64,000 bases of DNA from Trochalopteron elliotii (lineage: Eukaryota; Chordata; Aves; Passeriformes; Leiothrichidae): the NCBI GenBank assembly GCA_024734555.1, contig JANPWX010000108.1:3609618-3673617 (forward strand), in the 5' to 3' direction. The stretch's first letter is position 1. Every line of letters starts with the position of its first letter. The position numbers were made by a program, and so were the translations under genes. This document shows, one piece after another, positions 39,721 to 51,900 of the stretch. Below the pieces are notes generated by a model. It was not told the DNA's origin. It saw only the letters and a program-made list of their open reading frames with translations, and did no database searches.

Positions 39721-40034
39721 CAAGCTGCAGGCTCTGTCCCCAGTTTCAGGATGTTGGCGGTTTGAAACTCTGGGCTCTGTTCTGCATCTCAATGATGGAA
39801 ACCACTTCAAATTCACCATGGCATAGCAGGGCTGCCCTATCAAAAGTTGTTTTTCTGCTTTTTTCCTATAACAGCAGTCTGGCATTTAAAGCTTGTGCTC
39901 CATTCTTGTGGGTTGTTTTTTTCTTCCTTTTGTGTAGATACAACAGTGTAAGCACCTATGCTAAAAGTGCAAAGAGGAGATATTTTTGTGTATGTAATTT
40001 AAATTAATTGTAGTGTATTTAAAACTGTATCGTA

Positions 40035-40250
40035 AGGACCCATCATGCTTGAGTGGGATTTTGAGAAGCCATCTAGTCTCTTGCCTTTCTCTAAAACAAG
40101 AGTAACTGCAGCATCCATGGTAGTTTGAACAAAATTTTCAAGAGTTCCAGTTTTCAAGGCTTTCACACTGTTTATTGATTTTTAGTAAAACACACCTCAG
40201 TTGGCACTCAAGACTAAGATGCTTGAGGTATTGCTGTGTTCTGAAACATC
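40035..40250 (-). mobile_element. Possible ancient CR1-like fragment
   Basis: The stretch aagccatctagtctcttgcc followed by the A-rich and T-rich text up to about 40190 faintly resembles a reversed, very old CR1-type tail. It is too diverged for me to be sure. Confidence 0.25.
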
Positions 40251-42296
40251 AGTGTGTTCCTCAATAACACTCAAAAAGGCAGGGGGAGAATGGAGTGTGA
40301 ACAAAGGAGGAGACACAGTTTCTCTCCCTGTATAAATTCATGGTTTACTATTCTTGAATATTTCAGTTCTAGTTTTCCAGTGTCAGAAAACTTTAGGAGA
40401 ATCACTAAAGAGTGCTTCTTGGTTTGTTAAATATATGTGGACTTGTCAGCAATCAAGAGAGTAAGCACTGGAAAAGTATCTGGTGGCACTGAGGAGGTGC
40501 GCAGAGCCCCCCGACTCAGGAAGATGAAACGAGCAGGCATCAGGGAAAGACCCCACAGTAATCTGGCCTCATGCACACACACGCAGTCACAGCCTGGAGC
40601 TGCCTTCCGTGCTGCTGTTGCCATTGCTGACACAAAAGCAGGCGTGAGAGCTCACAGGAAGAAAAGGACTTTACACAGCACAACGCTCATCACTTTGACT
40701 TGGGCAGGGTCTGGACCCAGGTAAGGCAATGCATGTATGTTGCCTTCCCCTGTTCTTGTGCTGTGATGCTGAGGTATCTGTTGTTGACCACCCTAAGACA
40801 GAGGACACTGGGCCCTCAAGCTTTTTTGGGATCATACGTTACGGTTGTTTTTACGCCTGTCTGATCTTACAATTGGAAAGCTGCTCCTGTCCACATTAAT
40901 GATTCCATGCAAAAAATTTTGGCTGGCTTTGTGTTCATGTATGCAGAGAATCAACTGTCTCTTAAAACCTTTACCCATATTTTTAGGTGATTATGCCCCA
41001 TCCTACCAGCTCCTATTTAAGCTCCTGCTGGTTCATTCTTGGTCCAAGTAAAACAGTTCTAAATTCAGTGCTCTGCCCTGAGCTCTTTCGAAATAGTTTT
41101 GTAGTCCACAGGTTTCTGAATTGAGGTCCCAAGACTTGTGAAACTTGTACAGCATGATTTAATATTAGGACAAAACAGTCAATACTTACTAATATAATTT
41201 TTTCTTGAGTTGACAGCTTTACCCTCCTTCCTCTCAATTCAGTTTGTCCACATCCACTGACCTGGTTTTTTCATCCACCTTTTCTTGTCCTGATGCACTG
41301 ACAATCCCCTCCTGTCTCTGCACTTTAGAAATTTAGCCTGTTAATCAGTCTAATGTTGTGTCCAGCATGTGTTCCGCATTCCATCCCCCGTCTTTCTGTA
41401 TTGTGTTAGTTTAATCTGTTTGTCACTTTGAGACCTTCTAGAAGTCACTTTGGGAATTAAACTCTTTCTGTAAGTAATGAAAACTAACCTAACACATTTT
41501 CTCTATGCAGTACAGTTGAAAGTGATTTGGAATGTTTTCAGACAAAAGGCAAATGTTTGCTGTGATGACAAAGGAGTACAAAGCACGTGAGCAGTGTTGT
41601 GATTGATGCCTGTCCAAAGGAAGGGCATCCTCACTCTGCCTCCTGGCAGAGACTCACCAGATACTCCAGTTTAAGAAGAGAAGTATTTGTTGGTTTAGGG
41701 ATGTGAGTTATCCACGGAAGAAATGAAAAGAATCTGCAAAGAAGGTTAAGTGGAGTTTCAGGTAGTGCCCAGTAGCATCCAGTATGGCCCTGGTTACTCC
41801 AATACTCTTGTTTGTTTTCACAAGCCAGCACCTCACAGTTTCGGAGCGGGTGACCGCTGCGAGGAGACCATAACCTCTTGATTTCAAAGGAGCCATCGTT
41901 TCTCTGGTGCCTCTCTGGTTAATGTAAGAAAGGTGTCTTGCCATAAACTTTTTCCGAGGTATTCAGCAAGGTTGGGAAGGGGTCGGCCCAGGCAGGAAGC
42001 CCTTGTCTGTGCTATAAAGAAAATAGCAAGCAACAAAATGAAAGCATCAAAGGACCAACAGGATGCAGTCCCAGGAGTCCTCTCTGGCATGTTAGTCCTT
42101 CTTGAAAGTTAGCATTGAGTGAAGAGTGACCTTAAAACTCCCTTCATTCAAACAGACTGGGCTCAAGTTTAAAGTTCAAGGCATTTTGTTTTTTCACCTG
42201 TTTCCTACAGTTTTTAAGAAACTTCTGAAGAATTAATGTGTAACTATATCTGGTCACAGAGCCAATGCAGAGAATTTTTCTCAAGGGAAAATAATG

Positions 42297-42950
42297 TTAC
42301 TGTATGGAGTGAGAGAAATGGATACTTTCTGAGTTAGGTTTTATTTTGTTGAAACTTTTTCTCCCAAACCCACTGCTAGCATGATCGCAAACAGCCCTGG
42401 AGCCAGCATAATGCACGGCTCTGGGGCCACGCTTTATTTTTAAGAGAAGCTGGTAGGGTCCTGTAATTGTCTGAATTGTGGGAAAATAAAAAAAAAAAGA
42501 AAAGTGTTTTTTGCCAAAGCCGCTGCTGCCACTTGGGGAAGCAAGGTCTTGTTTTGGGCACAACACGGGAGCGAAGAGCCTGGTTGCAGCTTCATCTGCG
42601 AGTGCATAGTGAATGAGCCAGCGACTGGCCCCATGGCCACCCACCCTTCTGTCACCCTGCTGGAGCTGTTGGGCCTCGAGAGGGAAAACCAAAGCCCTGA
42701 CCCAGAACTCCTTTGGTGGGTGAGGGTGGATGTGGATACGGTGCCGCTGCGCTACCAGTGCCAATGCCAAGTGGCAACCCAGGCACTCCTGCCTGGCATC
42801 AGTTGTGAGCCACTTTTCACCCAACAACACCTACCTCTGTGATGCTGAAATAGCTCCTCTATTGTCTGATCTTTGCATCTTGCCTGATGAAGCAACTAGT
42901 TACAGATCCCACAGACGATCTGGCAGGTCATCTTTCATACTAAAATAAAT
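42297..42950. other. Block with long chance-like frames and A run
   Basis: The minus frame 42297-42830 (177 codons) is the longest in the window without Ns, and overlaps a 112-codon plus frame at 42504-42842. I recognise neither protein. The right part is GC-rich, and an A run (about 42488-42498) splits the block. The left part (42360-42560) looks like constrained non-coding DNA. I do not call a gene. Confidence 0.3.
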
Positions 42951-43979
42951 AGTTTGCAAAGATGACGTACAAATTTCACTTGTGTTTCCCCATGCCAATA
43001 AATTTTAATGATTCTGGTATGAATATTTCATGAAAGTACTTTCTAAATGGGTTTGTTTTGTGCTGGCAGCTAATACTCAGTGTAAGTCTGGGCGGCTTTT
43101 GTTTGTTTTTTGTTGAGTTTTCTTTTCCTCTCAGGTGGTTTAATGAAGGTAGGAAGTGTTAAACTGGATTAAGTGAGAAAAGGCAACTTCTTGTTGGTGA
43201 TTCAGCAAGGGGATGCCATTTATAACTCTTTTCAGCTGCGTAGTGGAAGCCTATGAAATGACAAGACAAGCCTCCAAGACAATTCTGCTCTGTGCTCTCC
43301 TGCCACAAGGTGGCTAAAACTCTTTTAAAAGCCCAGGGTTTGTGAGTGCTTTAAGTGATGTTAATACATCTACAGCCGTTCTGCAGTGCAGCACACGGCA
43401 CACTGGAGACCAGATTTATTGCGCAGAAAATTGTGTATGTCTTATTTATATGGAGCAGTGATCAGGAAATGTTATTACCAAGTTTATTCCAATCCCTCCT
43501 TGGCTGGAGGGCTGGGCTTTGCTTTGTTGTTGGGTTTTTTTTAATAGGAGAAGTCATTGTACTCAGCCCATTCAGCATGAGTGACAGAAGTGCCACAGGG
43601 AGCTGTGGCTGAAACTTCAGCTTCCCACTCCATCTCTGTTTGTACTGCCTGCTGAATCAATCTGCTCAAAGGCTAAATCAGAAACACTTGCCCAAACCTG
43701 GGATAGCAATTCCTTTGTTGCTGTTGAATTCTGTGGACCCTGCACTGGGATGATGGGGGCCTTTCTTTAAATGGGTGATGTTTCCCAACAGCCAGCTGCT
43801 GTGCCATCAGAAACAGAGAGGTTGTTTTCACCGGTTTCAGGAAATGGTGACACTGTTCTCTGTGAAATTTTTGGAAGCTTATCTCCAGCTGTACAGTAGG
43901 GACAGGGCTTTTGTTTAATGGAAATGAAGCGTATCTTTTTCTTACAGATGCACCACTCACTATAGAGCTTTTTATGTGC

Positions 43980-44380
43980 GTTTTAGGTTTCCCTTTTTAT
44001 TTTTTAACTTATTAACTCTGACAAGTAACCTCTTGGTTGTGAACAATTTAATTCACAATTCATTTTTCTGATTCAAAGTGAACATGAGTGCCCTAATCCC
44101 CTAATGGGAATTAATTGCATGTTTCAATGCTTAACTCTGATCCTTTCTCAATCCCCACTGGGACAAGTTTCTTCCTGAAGGATCTGTGTTTGTTATTCAA
44201 AACACAATCTGAAAGGTAATGATTTTTCTTATAAAAGAGACTCGGGCCAACTGAATATTAATGCTCTTTTTATTGTGAGGGAATGAGCTGCATCCAAGAA
44301 AAAAACCTCGTTTATGTCATGAAGGATAAATTACTCTGAAGTATATCTGATAAAATACAGGGGAAAAAAAATCAGTGTGT
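43980..44380. promoter_or_regulatory. Candidate conserved non-coding element
   Basis: This unique, repeat-free DNA is rich in homeodomain-type cores (CTAATGG, TTAATTGC, AATATTAAT, GGTAATGA). It includes an octamer-like AATTGCATG near 44113. It lies inside the probable GGACT intron, 1.2 kb before the coding exon. Conservation is inferred from its look, not measured. Confidence 0.3.
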
Positions 44381-45614
44381 TCTTATTCCCCTAAGTGAAA
44401 GCAGTTTGCCAGTAAATGAAGGCACACACTGTTTTTGCTTGGAAAGCTGTATTTTGATACAAACTGTTTCCTTCACCAAAGGGGAAATTGCTTAGCTACT
44501 GAGGATTTTTAAATGACACTGTTCTTGGCCAGCAACACACCCTTTTGGATAACTGACCTAACCTAACAGTTTACTAAAATAAGAGTAAATTGCAGAAAAT
44601 TGAATAAATTTCTACTTCCAGTCTGCTTTTAAATATTTCTCAAACTTGAAATACATTATTTAATGATACTCTTTCCAAGAGGAGCTGCACGGGCTCCTCT
44701 GATGTTGGGTGTCTGGCCTAGCCCGGTGACTGTGGCTGAGGCAGGCTCTGCCCAGTCACTGACCACAGGTAAAATGTGGGAAAACGTCACAGTGCAAGAA
44801 CTGCTTCTACCCTACAGAAATGATGGAGCACAAACAGGGCACACTGTGAAAAAATAACGCAGGAACTACGAAGGTACCTTTCTCCCCCATTATGTTTTAA
44901 TAAAGCCAGTCTTTTATTCCATTTAAACCAATTTTGAGTGTTTCATGCTCACAGATAAAACAAATGGTCATTCAGCGTCTGTTTTCAAGAGAGGGCTCAC
45001 ACGTGCAGACCAGCTACTTGTGGTGATATAACACTTTGGGGTGTCTGTCTGGGGAAAAGGGGAGGAACACAGCCTTACCTGGTCTCTCTGCCAGCAGCCC
45101 TGGCCTCGTTTCTCCCCTGGCCCCACAGCTTGCTGTTTGGCATTTGTCTGTCACTCAGCAGGTGGGACCTCGGTGCTGGCATTATTGCAAATCCACCAGC
45201 ACATCCATGAGATGACTCTCCACACCAGCTTACACTTGCTTTTGGGGAGTCACTGAGCACCACACCACACACTTTCTGCAGCACAGCTCCCATAATGGTG
45301 AGAGAGGGAAAAATTAAGAAAGATTTAGAGCTTTTCCTGGGAGTCAGGGAGGCGTTGGCTAATATTTGTGATTCCTTAGAGAATGTAATTTGGTTACAGC
45401 AAAGAACTGCAAAAGGCTGACTTTCTCCTGGTCTCTGTTTTTCACTGATGTAGTTTGTGGTCTGAAAAGTTTCAAGATACTTGAACTGAATATGATATTT
45501 AAATGTGGTATAGGACTATGAGACTGAAACAGCCTGTTGTGTAGGAGGTGTCTTGGCAGGGCCGTGGCTCTCCGGGCACTGGCCCCATGGGTAACGCACC
45601 TCTTTGTCTTTCAG

Positions 45615-45631
45615 CTGCTTTTGCAAGTACG
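45615..45631 (+). other. GGACT: GGACT 5' UTR, start of coding exon
   Basis: The polypyrimidine tract and acceptor TCTTTCAG end at 45614, leaving 17 untranslated bases before the ATG. The open frame continues upstream through the acceptor (in-frame ATG at 45587), but that part should be intron. Confidence 0.75.
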
Positions 45632-46093
45632 ATGGCCCGTGTCTTCGTCTACGGCACGCTCAAGAAGGGCCAGCCCAACTACAAGCACATGATCAACACG
45701 GCCAAAGGCCTAGCGAAATTCCAAGGAAGGGGCCGCACGGTGGAGAAATACCCGCTGGTGATTGCAGGGAAATACAACATTCCTTACATGCTGAACATCC
45801 CGGGGACGGGCCACCACATTGCCGGGGAGATTTACTCTGTCGACGAGCAGATGCTGCAGTTCCTGGATGAGTTTGAAGGCTGCCCAGACATGTACCAGCG
45901 CACCCTGATGAGAATCCAGGTGGTGGAGTGGGAAGGGAAGGGCGGCACGGGAGAGGCCGAGGGCATCATGGAGTGCTTCGTGTACAGCACGGCCACGTAC
46001 CCGCCCGAGTGGGTCGGGCTCCCCTACTATGACAGTTACGACTCCTCAGGGAAGCACGGCCTGTCCTACGTCCTACGGGAAAGCCGGGAATAG
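45632..46093 (+). CDS. GGACT: Gamma-glutamylamine cyclotransferase
   Basis: GGACT cleaves gamma-glutamyl amines, chiefly epsilon-(gamma-glutamyl)-lysine from degraded transglutaminase crosslinks, into 5-oxoproline and the free amine (lysine). It is a soluble cytosolic enzyme of the gamma-glutamyl cyclotransferase (BtrG/AIG2) fold. The single coding exon gives 153 residues, the same length as human GGACT. The substrate-pocket motif YGTLKKGQ is at residues 7-14, YPLVIAG at 40-46, GEIYSVDEQML at 65-75, and LDEFEGCP at 78-85, placing the catalytic Glu at position 82 as in the human enzyme. FVYSTATYPPEW lies near 116-127. I chose the ATG at 45632 because it follows the splice acceptor, has A at -3 and G at +4, and gives the family length; the open frame upstream is intronic. 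GC content is higher than in the flanks. It is collinear with TMTC4 and convergent with PCCA. Confidence 0.96.
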   Translation: MARVFVYGTLKKGQPNYKHMINTAKGLAKFQGRGRTVEKYPLVIAGKYNIPYMLNIPGTGHHIAGEIYSVDEQMLQFLDEFEGCPDMYQRTLMRIQVVEWEGKGGTGEAEGIMECFVYSTATYPPEWVGLPYYDSYDSSGKHGLSYVLRESRE

Positions 46094-46835
46094 GAACGGG
46101 AGGTGACGTGGGCCGGCCGAAGACATAGTGCTAAGCAGGTGTTGCTCGGTAACCTTTCCAGGAAAGCTGTAATACCTTGTTATTAAAATGCAGGAGCTCT
46201 TGTAACCTTCCCAACCCAGGAGCCTTGGCGCTAGTGTTGAAGTCCTGTAGGCCCAGAGCTGCAGACTCCTCCCCAGGCAGTGTCCTCCTGGCCCCCCTCA
46301 GCCTGCTGCAGGTAACTGGGTTTGCACCAGGTGTAAACTCTATGTGCACATCGGGTCTGGGGTCTAATTATTCCCTCTATCACACCCTTTGCCTTGGTGC
46401 ATAATAATGGAGGTTAGTGAAAGGCAGAAGAACAGATTAATTTTTTTTTCCCTGAATTGACAAATTTTTTGCACTAATATTTGAAACTGATTTAAATGTC
46501 TGCAAAGTAAAGCACAACTCCTATTGAATATTGACTTGCTACTGGATGTAAACAGGGGAAGCTGATCAGATAACTTGGTGCTTCTAGACAAATAGGAAAT
46601 TGCTGGAGAAAATGTAAAAATTATTCTTACTCTGCACTGCAATGGTTTTTTTTCTGAACTGGAAAGGTGTATTTTTAAACCATGTTTAGTTTTAAAAGGC
46701 ACTGTCAAGAAATACTGAGAGAATATAAGGGAGTTATATTTAAAATTGTATGTTTAATTTTACATTCTAAGCACTTTGGGTTCCGCTTCCGTTCACTGCG
46801 TGACTGTAGGATTTGGGGGTGTGTGTGTCTGTGTG

Positions 46836-46884
<49 letters not shown>

Positions 46885-48280
46885 GGGGGATGTGGGGGCT
46901 GTTGGGGACCAGGAAAAGTAAACCTACACTGGAGCCATTGTGAGCACTTATTGTCAAGGTGACTTTTGCCAAGCATTTTAAAGTAGAACAACCATATGCA
47001 AACTGAGTTTCCTAATGGGGGAAAAAAATTATATACATTATAAAAATATCCAAAGGACCTGTATTGTGATTATTGCAACATTTAAATTGGGAAAAAATAT
47101 GTAAAGAAGACTGTTGTCCCCCTGGCCCAACCAACTGTGCTGTACTGGTTTCTGTACAATCTGGAAAAAAACGTGGCTTTTTCTTGTTACACTCCTGTGC
47201 CTTGTATTTTCCTTCAGCTGCAGTGTTTGGTACAGATAGATTGTACAGTAGCTAAAGCTGCCAAAGGGATAGGAGCAGGCATTGTATGCCATGCAGTAAG
47301 CCAGGGTACCATCAAATGCAGCAAGGATACAATTAAGAACAATTTTGTACTTTGGCTCCACTGCCAGTAGCCCAGTGATGGCCAGAGGAGATCCAGGGTA
47401 GGGAATCAGCCTAAACTTCAGCAGCAGTAGGCACTGCTGCATCTCATTTAGAAAAGCTTTTATGTTGCTGCAGTAAGCAAAACAAGTAACTCGATAGTAG
47501 AATACTTGTGTCTCTTTACAATACTTGTCTGTTTAGGGCAACCTGGAGGGACTGAACTGTGCTCCTTTGGGAAGGGGTAAGATGGCAGTAAGGAGACTTG
47601 TAAGGAGATCTGCAGGGTCTCTGCCTCAGTTTCTACAACTGCAAAAGCATTAATTTTCCTGGAAGGCAGGTACTGTCCAAACACTCTCCTTACTCATCTT
47701 GATGAGTTTTATAAACTAATTCCCTAAGCAGATCCCTGGGCTACACATTCCCCCTTGGCCATGTGATGTAGTTAATTAGCAGTGTCTCAATAACAGGAAG
47801 AATGCCTCTTCAGTCTGAAGTTTCAAGCAGAATCAAACTTTCCTGGTTGAACATGAGTCACCAGCCCTGTCACCGACTGTTTTCATCCTTTACCTTCCAG
47901 TAAAGGGCTCAGGCACCTCTGCCACAGGGTTTCTTTCTGGGAAGTAGCAGGACTCTGCTCATCCCAGGCAAGAAGATGAGAGCAGGCTTGCTCCACTCTG
48001 GGGCAGTGGTCAAGGTCCCTTTGTCTCCCTTTCCTGTAAGCACTCAGGAGGAAGCCTGGTCTGAGGGACAGCACGTGCTCTTAGCAGTACCTTGGGGCTG
48101 CTAAAGAGCTCTGAGAACAGTGCCAGCTCCTTCTGTAAAGGCATCCAGTAATCAGTATCAAGATAAGAGTGGAGAAATTGAGTATGGAGTTTGAATAAAA
48201 GAAGACAATTCCCTTACAAAATCAAATGAAAGTACATGACAAATGTCTGCACTAGCAAAATAAAGCCTCTAACTTGTAAT
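46094..48280 (+). other. GGACT: GGACT 3' UTR and tail region
   Basis: This is non-coding DNA after the stop at 46093. Possible poly(A) signals on the + strand are ATTAAA at 46182-46187 (short form) and AATAAA at 48194-48199 and 48259-48264 (long form). The region contains the (TG)n run at 46840-46881. A 134-codon minus-strand frame at 47038-47442 matches no protein I know. Confidence 0.5.
46840..46881. repeat. (TG)n microsatellite
   Basis: About 20 uninterrupted TG units follow shorter GT runs from about 46818. It is likely polymorphic and may lie in the GGACT 3' UTR. The His-Thr-repeat frame on the minus strand here is an artefact of the repeat. Confidence 0.97.
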
Positions 48281-48299
48281 TTAAATCTAATCTATACAA

Positions 48300-48410
48300 A
48301 GCATTAAAAATATAATAATATATAAGTATTTAAAATATATAATAAATAATTCTATAATAATTTATTATTATTTAATAAATAATAATTCTATATATATATA
48401 TCCTAATTCA
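48300..48410. repeat. AT-rich low-complexity tract
   Basis: This tract of about 110 bp is almost pure A and T (repeated AATAATA, TTATTATTTA and TATATATATAT). It sits between the candidate 3' ends of GGACT and PCCA. Confidence 0.9.
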
Positions 48411-48639
48411 AAATAAATCTGATCAGTATTTAAGCCATTGGTGGTACTTGTGCAGCACTTATACAGAGTAAAGGAGAACTACTCGGTTTGCTCAGTGGTT
48501 AATTTTTCATTCTTGCTAGCCATTCTGTACAGCCTGGCTGGGGCCTCAAACCAGGAACGTTGCTGTGGAGAAGACAAATCAGATTTTGGCTTTTGTTGTG
48601 TTTTCTTTTTTTTTTTTTTTAAAGAGGCTTTTCCTGTTT

Positions 48640-48914
48640 CAAAGCAGAAATGGTATTTTATTGATTTTATTTGATCCTGAAAAATCAAAGCATTATACAA
48701 AGGTTATGTACAAGTATTTCTGGAAGTAAAAATCTGGGATCTGTTGCCAAGATTTAACATCTGTGTTTGCTGTCTTAACCACTGATAGAGTAAATATGCC
48801 TGTATAAAATCTTGTGTATAGTACTGTCCGTTTTCTGTGTTGAAATGTCTTAATGTTACTTTACAGATGAAAATAATAAAGGCATAGTTAATTCAACAGG
48901 GTAGAGGCAACCTT
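48640..48914 (-). other. PCCA: PCCA 3' UTR
   Basis: This is minus-strand sequence after the PCCA stop. Two tandem AATAAA signals (48671-48666 and 48662-48657) lie about 250 bases past the stop, so cleavage is expected near 48640. Confidence 0.65.
48657..48671 (-). terminator. PCCA: Tandem poly(A) signals of PCCA
   Basis: TTTATT occurs twice on the + strand (48657-48662 and 48666-48671), giving two AATAAA hexamers on the PCCA strand at the expected distance after the stop. Confidence 0.65.
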
Positions 48915-48983
48915 TCATTCCAGTTCCACCAGCAGATCTTCTTCTCCAACAGTGTCACCAGCTTTGCAGTGCACAGCTTTCAC
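48915..48983 (-). CDS. PCCA: Propionyl-CoA carboxylase alpha, last coding exon
   Basis: PCCA is the biotin-bearing alpha subunit of mitochondrial propionyl-CoA carboxylase, which turns propionyl-CoA into methylmalonyl-CoA during breakdown of Val, Ile, Met, Thr and odd-chain fatty acids. This 69-bp exon (acceptor CCCTAG on the minus strand, phase 0) encodes VKAVHCKAGDTVGEEDLLVE, then LE and TGA at 48917-48915. It forms the second half of the biotinyl (BCCP) domain, ending in the family's typical LLVELE. It continues in phase from the exon at 52290-52367. The similar-looking carboxylases PC and MCCC1 end differently, and the neighbours GGACT and TMTC4 fit the PCCA locus. Confidence 0.94.
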   Translation of the reverse strand: MKAVHCKAGDTVGEEDLLVELE

Positions 48984-51900
48984 CTAGGGTACAGAAACAG
49001 CAGAATTTAAACCCTTCCTCGATAGCCTGGGGAAATAAATGGCTTGGCTGATGTGGCTTGTATTGCCCAGAGCACTGTGTCTGCATGCACGGGGTGATGG
49101 CCACTGTGAGCCTGAGGACACCCCAGGGACACAGATCCACCTGTGTCACAGGGGCCTCGAGAGGCTGAGTCCTCAACCTCCAGTGCTCAGAGCCCAGCTG
49201 AGTTTTGAGCACCCAGTGCTTGACAAATGGTGTCCAACCCCATCACAGTATTCAGGCACCTACCACTGCCTGCTTTGCTTGCAGCAGAGATGCTTGAAGA
49301 CCTGAATGTCAGATAGAGATGCCACTTCTTAAAATTAAAAAGTACCTTGTTTTCACCTGGTTGCACTGCTGTTTATTTGTTTTAAATAGAGGACAGGCTG
49401 ATTGTTCAGTACTCATGTTGGGAATGACAGTGAAATATTCCACCATTTCTTTAATTACAGTTTTCAAATATAGCAGAATCTTGGAACTGCAGCCATGAAG
49501 TGGGTTTCTCTCAGTCTCCAGAGAGCTGGGATAGATGATTCAAATCTGAATTGGGATCCTTTAACATAACTGAACTTGGCAAAGGGCTACTACTGTCAAA
49601 TAAATGCAACTAGATCTGTAGATGAATTATATACTCCCATGCAGGTTCCTGAATTTTAAAACACCAACATCTTCTACTATCTTACACTAGTCCCTCATTT
49701 CCTCTATAAAATGCTACAACATGTTTTGAGTTCCCTTTCAGCACATGAAGCAATATTTGAAGCTATATAGAGTTAGCTTCCAGTATTAATTCAGAGCTCA
49801 TATTGACATGCCCAAATCCTTGTCCAGCAGATAGCTCATTTTAATCATCCAAACACTACCCTGGGCTGCTGAAGGAAATGCACAGCATACCCCAAGTACC
49901 AGGCTATGACGGACATGCCATTGCCCACATCCATGTTTGACGGTCTAAAGCCACGTGAGCAGTAAGCAGAGCTGTGTCTCTGTGGCACAGGCACACTCAC
50001 AGCACTGCTCCAGAAGTGAGGCTGAGCACGGGCAAAGACAGCGTGATACGTACAAACAAGGGGTTTGTTTCTAAATCAGTAGCTGGGCAGCATACCCAAT
50101 TGCTGAGCCTCAGTCTTCTAGGAGAGGAAAGCAGTGTGAAAAACCTCTTGCTTTTCTTTTTCTACAAAGCCAAGGTTCAGCAAACATGGGAGCTAACCAG
50201 TGTTTCAAACTCCCCAGCGATTTCTGCCGTGCAGCGGGGCCGGCTCCTCGTGCTGACCCAGGCACAGCTGTCCTGTAGAAGACAGGAGGCTCGCCAGTTC
50301 CTCTCCAGTTTTCTCTCATTTTTAAACCACCTGCAGCTGGACTAAACTCAAAGCAGATAAAAACAAGGCACTTTTCTCACAGTTACAAACAGGAAGATGG
50401 GGCTTGATACAGAAAAGGAATTCAAGTCAGGAATGAAAATGGGAACGTCTTCCAGCTGAAGACAAATGAACTGAGTTTCAAAACATAGTTTCAAAGCATC
50501 AAAACATGGACTAACAGCCTGTGCCAAACATCCCATTCCTGTGGAGAGGCCAAGTTATTTTAGCACTCAGAGCCATGACTTTGCACTGCAGAACAGGATG
50601 AATTCTGTTTGGCAGCTTCGTTTCTACACAGCCCAAAACTTTTGTGCTTATTCAAATTCTTAACATTCTAAAGGTCAAATAACGTGCTTGCTATTAAAAT
50701 GGGCGCACCAAGGGGACATTGCAAGGTGCACATGTGGCCCCTGAATGGCCTGTGCACCTTTCACATCCTACCTTGGAGGGTTAATAAACCAAACACAGGT
50801 TTTCTGTGGCATCTGTACTGAGTGAGTGGGAAATACTTATTATTGGGAGAAGTACGAGCAGGATGGTAAGGAAGAGGCCCATGGATTGCAGAACACCTTG
50901 GTGGGAAAGGGAAAGTTGAAGTGAAAAATAAATGGAGTGGGTGGGAGAGGGAATGGCATTTTAATTACAAATACTAGTTAAAACAAGTGGATGCAAAGGG
51001 CAGCAATAAGGGGTTAAACAAATAAAAAAGCTAAATGCTTGGAAATATTAATCAAGTGAGAAAATAAATTATATAGAAATTAATGCATGAAATGAAATAA
51101 TAAAGCAGCAATGTTAGCGCAAAAGGAAAAGGAACATAATCCTCTGAGTATTTTTTTCTCTTGAGACCCAATTTTGCACTGGATGCACTGGAAGAGTCCT
51201 GGGACCCAGCCTCGGTGTCAATTTTAGAGCTGTGCCAAAAAAGCCTTTCTTGTAAACACACAAACAGTCCTTGGCATTGAGAGCCATCCTGAGATCCCAG
51301 CGAACCTTGCCAGTGGCAAACCCGGTCCCTGCCCACAGAGTCAGGCTCCCTGCTGCCTCCATGTGGGCTGAAGGCTCCTGCCCCAAGGTCTGTGCCTCGG
51401 AGAGAGCAGAGGGGCTTGACTGACCCCAAGCAGAGATAGGCAAGGGCAGGTTAGGAAATATGCAGTAGAGGAGAATATATAATCCAGACCCAGACTATGC
51501 CCTCCATTAGAAAGGATGGATCTGGGGCCCACGTCTAGGTGATGGTTTCAGGGTGTGAGTTATAATCTGGCACAGGGATGCTCTGAAGTCCCAGCTTGAG
51601 GTCTGACAGTGCTCAGACCAACTGGGGTTTAGGGCATGCCCTTATCACATAAGCTTAACCAGTTCCCTGCCTAGAGTGCTGGTTTTGGCACATCCTACAC
51701 TGCAGCAAAGTCCCAACTCCAGGGCTGCATCACTGATCCCTCAGAAGCAGGATAGCCCAATGCACAGCCTTGCAAAGCTTAACAAATGTGCAGATCTAGG
51801 CTTGATATTTAACAGTCACAATAATAAAAAATTGCTGTTTTCTCCCTCCTGCAAAAGCACTTTCTATGCCTTATTCTGGCTGGGGTTTTTTAAACGTCAA

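Larger units (their letters stand above)
20900..45614 (+). other. GGACT: Probable GGACT 5' UTR intron
   Basis: This is about 25 kb between the CpG island and the acceptor TCTTTCAG (ending 45614) of the GGACT coding exon. Its status as one intron is inferred. Repeats (CR1 at 21049, 22550, 24180, 25205, 30276, 35860 and 38049) fill part of the first 18 kb. The rest is AT-rich unique DNA in which I see no coding exon, with blocks resembling conserved non-coding DNA around 33400-34500, 42360-42560 and 43980-44380. Confidence 0.5.

Noticed and set aside
45548..45631. Upstream extension of the GGACT frame to 181 codons
   Set aside because: The extension runs through a clear splice acceptor (TCTTTCAG ending 45614), and the family length is 153 residues from the ATG at 45632.
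46767..46991. Minus-strand frame with a His-Thr repeat
   Set aside because: It is the translation of the (TG)n microsatellite.
49974..50345. 123-codon plus frame in the PCCA last intron
   Set aside because: It has no recognisable domain, lies on the opposite strand to PCCA, and competing frames occur on the other strand.
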